Of a stretch of DNA of 64,000 bases, positions 8,910 through 16,420 are shown one piece after another. The notes under the pieces were generated by a model. It was not told where the DNA came from, did not search any database, and saw nothing but the letters and a program-made list of their open reading frames with translations. The number at the start of each line of letters is the position of its first letter. Positions within the stretch are counted from its first letter, which is position 1. The DNA is from Brevundimonas sp. PAMC22021. GTDB taxonomy: Bacteria > Pseudomonadota > Alphaproteobacteria > Caulobacterales > Caulobacteraceae. The stretch spans positions 2,108,001 to 2,172,000 of the forward strand of contig NZ_CP080376.1 of the NCBI RefSeq assembly GCF_019443405.1, given 5' to 3'. The position numbers and the translations under genes are program-made.

Positions 8910-9848
8910 TCAGCGCCAGTCCGGACCTGAGACCTCCAGACCCTTGGCCTTTAGGCGGTCGAGCACGCCGTCCTCGCCGCCGAGCAGGTTCAGCGGCGCG
9001 ACCGCCATGGTCACCCCCGGCTCGGCCAGCGCCTTGTCGACGCCTTCGATCCAGGCGGAGCGCAGTTGCGGGCCGATGGTGGGATCGCCCCAGGGCCAGC
9101 AGCGGCCTAGCGCCTTCTCCAACGGTGAATCCAGAACCGCACGCACGCGGAACCGCGTCCAGTCCTCTCCCCGCTGCTGCACCGGTCCGGCGCCCGCCTC
9201 CGTCGCCTCGATGGCCGCCTGCATGCAGGGAACCAGGCGCTCGGGCGGGGCGGTCAGCAGATCCTCGACCATCTGGTCGCCGCGCCCGCCGGTGACGGCC
9301 TGAACCGGAATGCGCGCCTTTCGCGCGGCGCGGCGCACCACGTCTTCGGCGTCGTCGGCCGTGTCGCGGTCGAAGTCGAGCTGGTCCGTCAGCAGGTCGC
9401 GGCTGGAAAGCAGGAAGCTCTTGCGACTGTGATCGACGCGGTAGCGGGCCTCCAGGGCGTCCAGCCTCGCCTGCCACTCCGGCGACAGATAGTCGGCCGA
9501 GGTCCGTCCATCCGGCAGGCGCGTCAGGGTGCGCGAGCGCCAGATCAGCCTCAGGATGTCACTGAGCGACCCTTCCACCCCGGTGCCCAACAGGATGCGG
9601 TTCGCGCGCAGCGTCGCCGCATCCAGCGCATCCGGACGCCAGGCGACGGACTTCGGCACCCCGTCGATGGCGCCGACCAGCAGCACGGTGCTGTCTCCCG
9701 CCGTCACCGTCCACATCGGCGCCCCCGACCGCCGCGCCGTGACGACGATCGGTTCGACCTCCGAGGCGGGCTCAGACTGAACCTGGGCTTGGACCCCGCC
9801 CGCGAAAGCCAGGGCGCCGCAAATCGCCAGAACAAGCCGCGTCTTCAT
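8910..9848 (-). CDS. TraB/GumN family protein (copy 1)
   Basis: The 312-residue protein has a cleavable signal peptide (about residues 1-21). It then shows the TraB/GumN opening (MWTVTAGDSTVLLVGAIDGVP) and a C-terminal region with MAVAPLNLLGGEDGVLDRLKAKGLEV. The family (TIKI/TraB/GumN) is thought to hold metal-dependent peptidases, although the GX2H-type motif at the strand end is replaced here by GAIDGVP, without the histidine. That makes catalytic function uncertain. A second, more canonical member is at 58896-59879. It is divergent from the TonB-dependent receptor gene. Confidence 0.78.
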   Translation of the reverse strand: MKTRLVLAICGALAFAGGVQAQVQSEPASEVEPIVVTARRSGAPMWTVTAGDSTVLLVGAIDGVPKSVAWRPDALDAATLRANRILLGTGVEGSLSDILRLIWRSRTLTRLPDGRTSADYLSPEWQARLDALEARYRVDHSRKSFLLSSRDLLTDQLDFDRDTADDAEDVVRRAARKARIPVQAVTGGRGDQMVEDLLTAPPERLVPCMQAAIEATEAGAGPVQQRGEDWTRFRVRAVLDSPLEKALGRCWPWGDPTIGPQLRSAWIEGVDKALAEPGVTMAVAPLNLLGGEDGVLDRLKAKGLEVSGPDWR

Positions 9849-9999
9849 GTCCGCCCCCGAGTTTGCCGAACATCCGGCAAGTATAGGATCGACTTACATC
9901 GCATTAACTTCCGGCAACACTTACAAGCCTGTAATGCTGTCGCCGATTTAATCCACCTTTCGGCCTTGTAACTGGAGACGACACGCGACGAACGGCACA

Positions 10000-10021
10000 C
10001 CTCTCGCCACGCAACGAGAGG
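10000..10021 (+). promoter_or_regulatory. Hairpin that buries the ribosome binding site of the TonB-dependent receptor
   Basis: Perfect seven-base arms (10000-10006 and 10015-10021) enclose an eight-base loop. The right arm CGAGAGG includes the only Shine-Dalgarno-like sequence, six bases before the ATG at 10028. Folding would mask it, so translation may be controlled by an RNA, a protein, or temperature. Confidence 0.55.
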
Positions 10022-10027
10022 CCAAAC

Positions 10028-12112
10028 ATGACCCGCACCATCCTGCTGACCACCACCGCCCTGCTGCTGAGCACAGGCGCAGCGTCGGCCGAAACGACGC
10101 CGCCGAAGGCGAATCCGCAGGCGGCTCAGGCGCCCGTGCCGACCGGCCCGACGACCGAGGCGCCGCTGGCGGACGCGGCCCAGCAGGGCGTGCTGGTCTT
10201 CACCCCCGACTTCTTCGCCGACCAGCGTCCGGACACGGCGTTGGACATGGTGGACCGGGTGCCGGGCTTTCAGATCGACGACGGCTCGGGCGCGCGGGGG
10301 TTCGAGGGCGCGGTCGGCAATATCCTGATCAACAATGCGCGCCCGGCGTCCAAGAACGACACCGGATCCTCGGTTCTGTCGCGCACCCTGGCCCGCCAGG
10401 TCGAGCGCGTCGAGCTGATCCGGGGCGGGGCGCCCGGCATCGACATGCAGGGCTACTCGGTCGTCGTGAACGTGATCCTGAAGGCCGAAAGCAGCCGTCA
10501 GTCGGTGTTCAGCGCCAACCGCGTCTTCTTCGAGGGCGGCCAGGACGTGTCCGGCGCCTCCTACCAGTTCACCGCGCGCGAGGGCGATCGCAGCTGGGGC
10601 GTCACCCTGTCGGACGGCGTCAGCATGAGCGACTCCAACGGTCGCGGCCGCACCATCCGCCGCAACGCCGCGGGCGTCGTCACGCGTGACGAGCAGACGG
10701 TGAACGACGGCTACGGCGGAGGCAACTCCATCCGCGGCAACTACGCAGGCCCTCTCGCCGGCGGCAAGATCGACCTGACCGCCCGCATCGGCGTCAACGA
10801 CTGGCAGAGCTACGATATCAGCCAGAGCCCGACCGTGTTTCGCGAAAGCCAGAGCGCTGAAGACGGCGTGAACGGCGAGGTCGGCGCGACCTACACCCGT
10901 CCTCTCACGCCAACGCTGAAGCTCGAGACGCGGCTGATCCACGAGTTCTCGGACTTTGACGGCGCCTCGACCTACAGTGTGATGAGCAACGGCCTCGATG
11001 AGCCCGATCAGGTCTTCAGCTATGACGGCAAGAGTTCGGAATCGATCCTGCGCGCCCTCGTGCGTCAGGAGCGTTCGCCGCGCATCACCCTCGAGCTTGG
11101 GGGCGAGGTCGCCTACAACATGCTCGACACCGAACAGGCGCTGACCGTCGGCGGCGCGGTCGTGCCGCTGCCCAGCGCCTCGGTCAAGGTCGAGGAAACG
11201 CGTGGCGAGGCCTTTGGCAAGGGCACCTACCGCGTGCGGCCCAACCTGACGCTGGAAGCGGGCCTGCGGCTGGAGGCCTCGACCATCAGCCAGTCGGGCG
11301 ACGCCGATCAGGAAAAGAGCTTCTTCTTCGCCAAGCCGCGCGTCCTGGCCACCTGGACGCCGATGCCGAACAACCAGCTGCGCTTCCGCTTCGAGCGCGA
11401 ACTGGGGCAGCTGGACTTCTCGGACTTCGCGGCGTCGGCCGACCTGGAGGAGGAAAACGTCTTCGGCGGCAACGTCGACCTGGAGCCGGAGCAGCGCTGG
11501 ATCAGCGAGCTGACCTATGAACGCCGCTTCTGGGGCGAGGGCGTGCTGTCGCTCGGCTATCGCCACGACGAGATCGTCAACGCCATCGACGTGATCCCGC
11601 TGGCCGACGAGCTGTCGGCGACCGGCAACATCGGCGACGGCTCGCTGGACCAGCTGGCGGTCAGCCTGACGCTGCCGACCGACAAGCTCGGCGTCTCGGG
11701 CGGTCAGTTCAAGGTGTCCAACAGCTGGAACCATACCGAGGTGACCGATCCCACGACCGGCGAGACCCGCGCCATCTCCGGCGTGCGGCCCAGCCAAGCG
11801 GAGTTCAGCTTCCAGCAGGACCTGACGCGCCTGAAGCTGCAGTGGGGCGTGTTCTACCTGGCCGGCTTCCGCGACCCGCGCTTCGATCCCGATCAGCGCC
11901 AGCTGGTCCGCATCAGCGACTACAAGCAGGCCTGGATCGAGTACAAGCCGACCGCCAGCCTGACCCTGCGCGGCGAGGTCACCCTGTGGGACGACTTCAC
12001 CATCGACCGCACCTTCTACGGCGATCGGGAGACGCAGGCTGTGGCCTTCACCGAACGCCGCGAGATCGACCCCAGGACCTTCTATCGCGTCAGCCTGCGC
12101 AAGACGTTCTGA
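10028..12112 (+). CDS. TonB-dependent outer-membrane receptor
   Basis: The 694-residue protein has a signal peptide (about 1-21) and a proline/alanine-rich linker. A plug domain (about 60-150) contains TALDMVDRVPGFQI, FEGAVGNILINNARP and VERVELIRGG. A long beta-rich barrel follows and ends in the aromatic residue of RVSLRKTF, as expected for outer-membrane insertion. It takes up a ligand driven by TonB-ExbBD; the substrate is not evident and no neighbouring transporter gives a clue. No obvious TonB box is visible after the signal peptide. Translation may be limited by the hairpin directly upstream. Confidence 0.9.
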   Translation: MTRTILLTTTALLLSTGAASAETTPPKANPQAAQAPVPTGPTTEAPLADAAQQGVLVFTPDFFADQRPDTALDMVDRVPGFQIDDGSGARGFEGAVGNILINNARPASKNDTGSSVLSRTLARQVERVELIRGGAPGIDMQGYSVVVNVILKAESSRQSVFSANRVFFEGGQDVSGASYQFTAREGDRSWGVTLSDGVSMSDSNGRGRTIRRNAAGVVTRDEQTVNDGYGGGNSIRGNYAGPLAGGKIDLTARIGVNDWQSYDISQSPTVFRESQSAEDGVNGEVGATYTRPLTPTLKLETRLIHEFSDFDGASTYSVMSNGLDEPDQVFSYDGKSSESILRALVRQERSPRITLELGGEVAYNMLDTEQALTVGGAVVPLPSASVKVEETRGEAFGKGTYRVRPNLTLEAGLRLEASTISQSGDADQEKSFFFAKPRVLATWTPMPNNQLRFRFERELGQLDFSDFAASADLEEENVFGGNVDLEPEQRWISELTYERRFWGEGVLSLGYRHDEIVNAIDVIPLADELSATGNIGDGSLDQLAVSLTLPTDKLGVSGGQFKVSNSWNHTEVTDPTTGETRAISGVRPSQAEFSFQQDLTRLKLQWGVFYLAGFRDPRFDPDQRQLVRISDYKQAWIEYKPTASLTLRGEVTLWDDFTIDRTFYGDRETQAVAFTERREIDPRTFYRVSLRKTF

Positions 12113-12119
12113 AGCCGCG

Positions 12120-12228
12120 CCCCCTCCACCATGCTTCGCATGGTCCCCTCCCCCTGTGGGGGGAGGAGTTCAAACCCGCATCATTCCTCCCCCTCTGGGG
12201 GAGGGGAACCGCGAAGCGGTGGAGGGGG
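12120..12228. repeat. Palindromic intergenic repeat element (REP/MITE-like)
   Basis: Outer arms of 11 bases (12120-12130 and 12218-12228) are perfect inverted copies. Inside lie nested hairpins: 12128-12144 (ACCATGC/GCATGGT, loop TTC), a C-run/G-run stem around 12143-12168, another around 12186-12208, and 12209-12220 (ACCGC/GCGGT). It fills the gap between two convergent genes and may act in transcription termination or mRNA protection. Confidence 0.7.
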
Positions 12229-12245
12229 AAAGCCGCACGGCTGTA

Positions 12246-12279
12246 AACAAAAAGACCCCGGCGGATCGCTCCGCCGGGG
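12246..12279 (-). terminator. Rho-independent terminator of the POT transporter gene
   Basis: Ten-base arms (12256-12265 and 12270-12279) close a four-base loop. On the minus strand the stem is followed by a TCTTTTTGTT run. The transcribed loop reads GCGA, a GNRA tetraloop. Confidence 0.85.
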
Positions 12280-12305
12280 CCTCTTCATGTCCGCACCGTC
12301 GGAGA

Positions 12306-14135
12306 TCAGTGGATGCCCGCCATGCCCTTCTTCAGCAGCGGAGAAAGCACCAGCAGGAAGACGCCGACGCCGACGCCGGTCCAGCCGATGGTGCCGAAGA
12401 TGGAAGCATAGGTCTCCAGCGCCAGTTGCGGGCTGGTCACCACGCCGGCCACGGTGTCGGTTGCGGTCGCCTGGGCGATGAGGCCGGCCACGATGTGCGC
12501 CACCGAACTGGACAGGAACCACACGCCCATCATCATGCCCACCACCCTAGCCAGGGACAGCTTGGTGATCATCGACAGGCCCACGGGCGACAGGCACAGC
12601 TCGCCGATCGTGTGGAAGACGTAGGTCAGGAACAGGAAGGTCAGCGGCACCCGGAAGGCGTCGTTGGCCAGGTTGCTCGCGGCGAAGGTCAGAACCAGAA
12701 AGCCGAGCCCCACGAACATCAGGCCGAACGAGAACTTGACCGGGGTCGAGGGCTCGAGCTTGCGCTTGGCCAGCCAGACCCACAGCGCAGCCATGATCGG
12801 GCCGCCGATGATGATCACGCCAGGGTTGAACATCTGCGTGTAGCCGGCGTTGAACCAGGACGGCATCTGGGTCGATTGATCCGCGAACAAGGTCAGGGAT
12901 GAACCCGCCTGCTCGAACAGCGCCCAGAACAGCACCGAGAAGAAGATCAGCACCTGCGCCACCAGCATGCGGCTCCGCTCGACGCCCTTCAGCTTCAGCA
13001 CGGTGTAGCCGACAACGGCGGCGAAGATGATCCCTGCGATCCACGGCAGCAGGGTCTCGATGATCTCGTGACGCTGCATCAGGAGCCATACGGGAATCAC
13101 GCAGATCAGGCCGGCGATCCAGAAAAAGGCCTCGACCGGCACGCCCAGGATGGAACGCCCCTTCAGCGGAACAGGGGGGCCGCCGCGTCCCTCAAGCCAG
13201 CCTTGACCCAGCACAAAGGTGAGCAGACCCAGCAGCATGCCGATGCCGGCCAACCCGAAGCCATAGGCCCAGCCATAGGTGAAGCCCAGATACGAACATG
13301 CGGCCGTGGCCAGGAACGAGCCGAGGTTGATGCCGACGTAGAAGATGGTGAAGCCGCCGTCACGACGGGGATCGTTCTCTTCGTAAAGAGCGCCCACCAC
13401 GGTCGAGATGTTGGCCTTCAGAAATCCCACTCCCATGATGATCAGCGAAAGCGCCAGGAAAAGCACCGGTTCGCCCATCGCCGTGTCGCGGGTCGTCTCC
13501 AGCGAATAGCCGCCGGTGGCGGTGAACGCGGGGAAGCCGGCCTGGGCGGAGGCCTGCGGAGCGGCCTGCGTCGCGGGATCCAACGCGCCGGTCGGCGGCG
13601 TGCCCAGGCCCGTGCCGACAGCGGCGGCGGCCGCGTCGGCGGCGTTCGCGGCCGACGGCTCTGCGCCGACGGTGGAGACGCCTTCGGGAGAGATGGCGAT
13701 CTGAACGCGCTCGTCGCCGTTGACCGCGAACATGCGGCGGTTCTGATCGCGGCCTTCGACCTGGATGTCGTAGGTGGTCTCGCCGATAGTCAGGCGCTCA
13801 CGCCCGCCGGAGCCTTCGAACGCCATGGTGAAATGGCCCAACACAAGCAGCACCGCGCCGATGATGACGGCCTTGCGCTGCCCCAGATACTTGTCGGCGA
13901 TCATGCCCCCGATCACCGGCATCAGATAGACCAGCGCCGCGTAGGCGGCGTAGATGCCCTGCGCCTCGGCCGGGCCGAACAGGAAGTGCTGCGTCAGATA
14001 CAGCACCAGCAGCGCCCGCATCCCGTAGTAGGAGAACCGCTCCCACATCTCGGTGAAGAACAGGATCACCAGCCCCCGAGGGTGACCCAGGAAGGTCTTT
14101 CGAGGCGTCAGCGCCCCCCCATCCGTTGTCGTCAA
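12306..14135 (-). CDS. Proton-dependent oligopeptide transporter (POT/PTR family) with large periplasmic insertion
   Basis: The 609-residue protein is a POT family di/tripeptide:proton symporter. The hallmark ExxERFxYY motif is seen as EMWERFSYYG at residues 29-38. Helices 1-3 end near residue 107 and helix 4 begins near 222. The 114-residue segment between them, which should face the periplasm, is rich in alanine, proline and threonine with a small charged beta-like part at the start. Typical members have only a short loop here. Further helices follow to the C-terminus. The start is a TTG with GGGAG upstream at about seven bases; no ATG is nearby. Confidence 0.92.
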   Translation of the reverse strand: MTTTDGGALTPRKTFLGHPRGLVILFFTEMWERFSYYGMRALLVLYLTQHFLFGPAEAQGIYAAYAALVYLMPVIGGMIADKYLGQRKAVIIGAVLLVLGHFTMAFEGSGGRERLTIGETTYDIQVEGRDQNRRMFAVNGDERVQIAISPEGVSTVGAEPSAANAADAAAAAVGTGLGTPPTGALDPATQAAPQASAQAGFPAFTATGGYSLETTRDTAMGEPVLFLALSLIIMGVGFLKANISTVVGALYEENDPRRDGGFTIFYVGINLGSFLATAACSYLGFTYGWAYGFGLAGIGMLLGLLTFVLGQGWLEGRGGPPVPLKGRSILGVPVEAFFWIAGLICVIPVWLLMQRHEIIETLLPWIAGIIFAAVVGYTVLKLKGVERSRMLVAQVLIFFSVLFWALFEQAGSSLTLFADQSTQMPSWFNAGYTQMFNPGVIIIGGPIMAALWVWLAKRKLEPSTPVKFSFGLMFVGLGFLVLTFAASNLANDAFRVPLTFLFLTYVFHTIGELCLSPVGLSMITKLSLARVVGMMMGVWFLSSSVAHIVAGLIAQATATDTVAGVVTSPQLALETYASIFGTIGWTGVGVGVFLLVLSPLLKKGMAGIH

Positions 14136-14325
14136 CGGCTCACTCCCAACTGCCGCGCCTCGCTTGGGCGCGCGAAAGGCGCATAAGCAGCACGGGCCGA
14201 TAGTCCGAACAAGCCTTAACCTTGCGAGAGCACCCGTCGCTCACTTCTACGCAACCTCTGGTTGTCATAAGTGGCCCGTCTTCTGCAATCACGGACGCCA
14301 TGCAGATCACGCGTGCCAGACAGGG

Positions 14326-15480
14326 ATGGAAGCCGAGATGATCGTGCGGGAGGTTCGCGCCGACGACTACCCGGCCCTTAACCGGCTGCATGCGTCGGTC
14401 GGCTGGCCTCAGCGATCAATGGACGGCTGGCGCTGGCTGGCCGACAATCCGGCGCGGCGCGAGATCGATGCGCCCGAGGGCTGGGTGATCGTCGATGCGG
14501 GGGACCGGCCGTGCGCCATGCTGGGCAATCTGATCCAGCGGTTCGTGCTGGACGGGCGCAGGCTGCATGGCGCGACGGGCTTTTCGATCATCGTCCCGCC
14601 GCAGCACAAGGGCGCCAGCCGCCCCCTGATCCAGGCCTTTCTGGATCAGCCCGGCGTGTTCGCCCACTACACCCTGAACGCCAATGCTCGCTCGGCCGCG
14701 CTCTACGGCCGGCTGGGAATGCGACCCTGGCCCGAGCAGACCCACGCGTTGATACTGTCGTGGACCATCGACCCGATCGCCTGCTTCCGCGGCCGACTGC
14801 TCCGGCGCGCCTATGGCCAGACATCGGCGGAGGCGGCAGAGCAGATCGGCGAGCGGCTGATGAACCCCCGGCTGTTACAGCCTGAGCATCTGCGGCTGCC
14901 CCGCGACGTGGTGGAGATCAGCGATGTGTCGGAAGGCTCGCCCTATGGCGAGTTCTGGCGGGCCCTGTCCAGGCAAGGGGCGCTGGTCGCGGATCGCGGC
15001 GCCGAGATGATGCGCTGGCGTCTGGCCGATCCCGACCTGCCGCACCGTCCGTTGCTGCTGGGCCGGATCGAGGACGGGCGGCTGACCGGGACCGCCCTGG
15101 CGATGACCGCCAAGACCAGCATCATCGATCCGCCCAGCCTGGAGATCATCGACCTTCAGGCGCTGGCGGGCGCCGACGCCATTCCGCTGCTGACGCGGAC
15201 GCTGATCCGCAACGCCCGAGCCTTGGGCGCGGCCAAGGTGCGGCTGCAGGCGCTGACGCCGGAACTGCTGCAGACGCTGGGCCGCGTGGGTCGAGCGGCC
15301 CGGCGCGAGGGAGGCTGGGGCCACGGCCACGCCGCCTTCCGCGAAGAGAGCCTGGCGCCTCTGTGGCGACCGACGCCGCTGGACGGCGACTATCTGGTCT
15401 GCAACCGCCCGGTTCCGTCGGCGCAGGAGCGGCGACAAGCGCAGCGTCGCGCGACCACCGGCCGGGTGTCCAAGGCCTGA
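14326..15480 (+). CDS. GNAT-like N-acetyltransferase fold protein
   Basis: A protein of about 384 residues. The N-terminal part (MIVREVRADDYPALNRLHASVGWP) and the segment HYTLNANARSAALYGRLGMRPWP look like a GNAT fold, with the Asn-x-x-Ser and GRLGM region of a typical acetyl-CoA site end. The second half may be another, divergent acyltransferase-like domain. The substrate is unknown. Two starts are possible: ATG at 14326, or ATG at 14338, which has GGAAG about seven bases upstream. It is divergent from the POT transporter with roughly 190 bases between. Confidence 0.65.
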   Translation: MEAEMIVREVRADDYPALNRLHASVGWPQRSMDGWRWLADNPARREIDAPEGWVIVDAGDRPCAMLGNLIQRFVLDGRRLHGATGFSIIVPPQHKGASRPLIQAFLDQPGVFAHYTLNANARSAALYGRLGMRPWPEQTHALILSWTIDPIACFRGRLLRRAYGQTSAEAAEQIGERLMNPRLLQPEHLRLPRDVVEISDVSEGSPYGEFWRALSRQGALVADRGAEMMRWRLADPDLPHRPLLLGRIEDGRLTGTALAMTAKTSIIDPPSLEIIDLQALAGADAIPLLTRTLIRNARALGAAKVRLQALTPELLQTLGRVGRAARREGGWGHGHAAFREESLAPLWRPTPLDGDYLVCNRPVPSAQERRQAQRRATTGRVSKA

Positions 15481-15484
15481 CGCG

Positions 15485-15907
15485 TCAGGCGCCGGGACGC
15501 TGGCGCAGTTCGTCTCGGATTTCGATCAGCAGCGACTCGGTCGCGGTAGGGGCCGAAGGCGCCGGGTCGGGCTTGGCCGCCTCGCGCCTGCGCAGGGTGT
15601 TGATCCCCTTGACCATCAGGAACACGACCCAGGCCACGATCAGGAACTGGATCACCGTGTTCAGAAAGGCGCCGTACTGGATCGCGACCTTTTCGATCTC
15701 GGCGGTCGCCGGGTTCTCTGGCCGCAGCACCCATTCCAGCTCCGAGAAATCGATGCCGCCGGTCATCAGGCCGATCGGAGGCATGACCACCTGATCGACC
15801 AGGCTCTTGACGATGCCGTTGAAGGCCGCGCCGATGATGACGCCGACCGCCAGGTCGACGACATTGCCCTTGACGGCGAACTCGCGGAACTCGGACAGCA
15901 GGCCCAT
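15485..15907 (-). CDS. mscL: Large-conductance mechanosensitive channel MscL
   Basis: This 140-residue protein has the MscL layout: an N-terminal amphipathic helix, first helix with the pore-lining VVDLAVGVIIGAAFNGIVKS, a periplasmic loop, second helix at about 79-101 (TVIQFLIVAWVVFLMVKG) and a charged C-terminal helix. It opens under membrane tension to release solutes on osmotic down-shock. A GGGAGG ribosome site precedes the ATG by about eight bases. It lies just downstream of ihfB on the same strand. Confidence 0.96.
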   Translation of the reverse strand: MGLLSEFREFAVKGNVVDLAVGVIIGAAFNGIVKSLVDQVVMPPIGLMTGGIDFSELEWVLRPENPATAEIEKVAIQYGAFLNTVIQFLIVAWVVFLMVKGINTLRRREAAKPDPAPSAPTATESLLIEIRDELRQRPGA

Positions 15908-15919
15908 CGCGGCGCCTCC

Positions 15920-16210
15920 CTATTCGTCGCCCGAGGCGTTCAGCCGCTCGCGCAGTTCCTTGCCGCTCTTGAAGAAGGGCACGCATTTGGCCGGCACCTC
16001 GACCGTCTCGCCGGTGCGCGGATTCCGCCCCGCCCGCGCGGGACGCGACCGCACCGAAAAGGCGCCAAAGCCGCGCAGTTCCACCCGACCGCCTTCGGCC
16101 AGCGAGTCCGTCATCTTGCCCAGAACGATGTTGACCAACCGCTCCACCTCGCCGTGGGTCAGATGGGTGTTCTCGGCCGCCAGCTTTTCGATCAGCTCCG
16201 ACTTGATCAT
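15920..16210 (-). CDS. ihfB: Integration host factor subunit beta
   Basis: The 96-residue DNA-bending HU/IHF protein ends the aroA-cmk-rpsA-ihfB cluster. It begins [17 protein letters not shown] and carries the DNA-arm motif [27 protein letters not shown] in two blocks (about 60-86), with the proline that intercalates DNA. With IHF alpha it bends DNA sharply for transcription, recombination and flagellar promoters. A separate terminator lies between rpsA and this gene, so it probably also has its own promoter in 16211-16360. Confidence 0.95.
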   Translation of the reverse strand: MIKSELIEKLAAENTHLTHGEVERLVNIVLGKMTDSLAEGGRVELRGFGAFSVRSRPARAGRNPRTGETVEVPAKCVPFFKSGKELRERLNASGDE

Positions 16211-16356
16211 CGCGCCCCGCCTTTTACGCGGACCGACGTTCTCGCGCCGACCCCTTCCGAGCGCACCCTAGCCGCAGAGGTTCGGCTTAAAAAGCCCCAG
16301 CGCGACTGAGTCGCGCCCAACCTCATCAGTTGATACGTCGGCTTGCCTTGTCCTGA

Positions 16357-16391
16357 AACGGAAAAGGGCGGCCGGATCGCTCCGGCCGCCC
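16357..16391 (-). terminator. Rho-independent terminator of rpsA
   Basis: Eleven-base arms (16366-16376 and 16381-16391) close a four-base loop that reads GCGA in the transcript. A CTTTTCCG run follows on the minus strand. It lies about 30 bases beyond the rpsA stop. Confidence 0.85.
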
Positions 16392-16420
16392 CTCGAACAC
16401 CGCCCGTGGGGGCCGCGTTC

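Noticed and set aside
9904-9918. TTAA upstream of the TonB-dependent receptor as a CtrA box
   Set aside because: TTAA-N7-CAAC has only one good half-site.
9845-11797. A 650-codon minus-strand open frame opposite the TonB-dependent receptor
   Set aside because: It is fully antisense to a gene with a signal peptide, plug and barrel; no protein family is visible.
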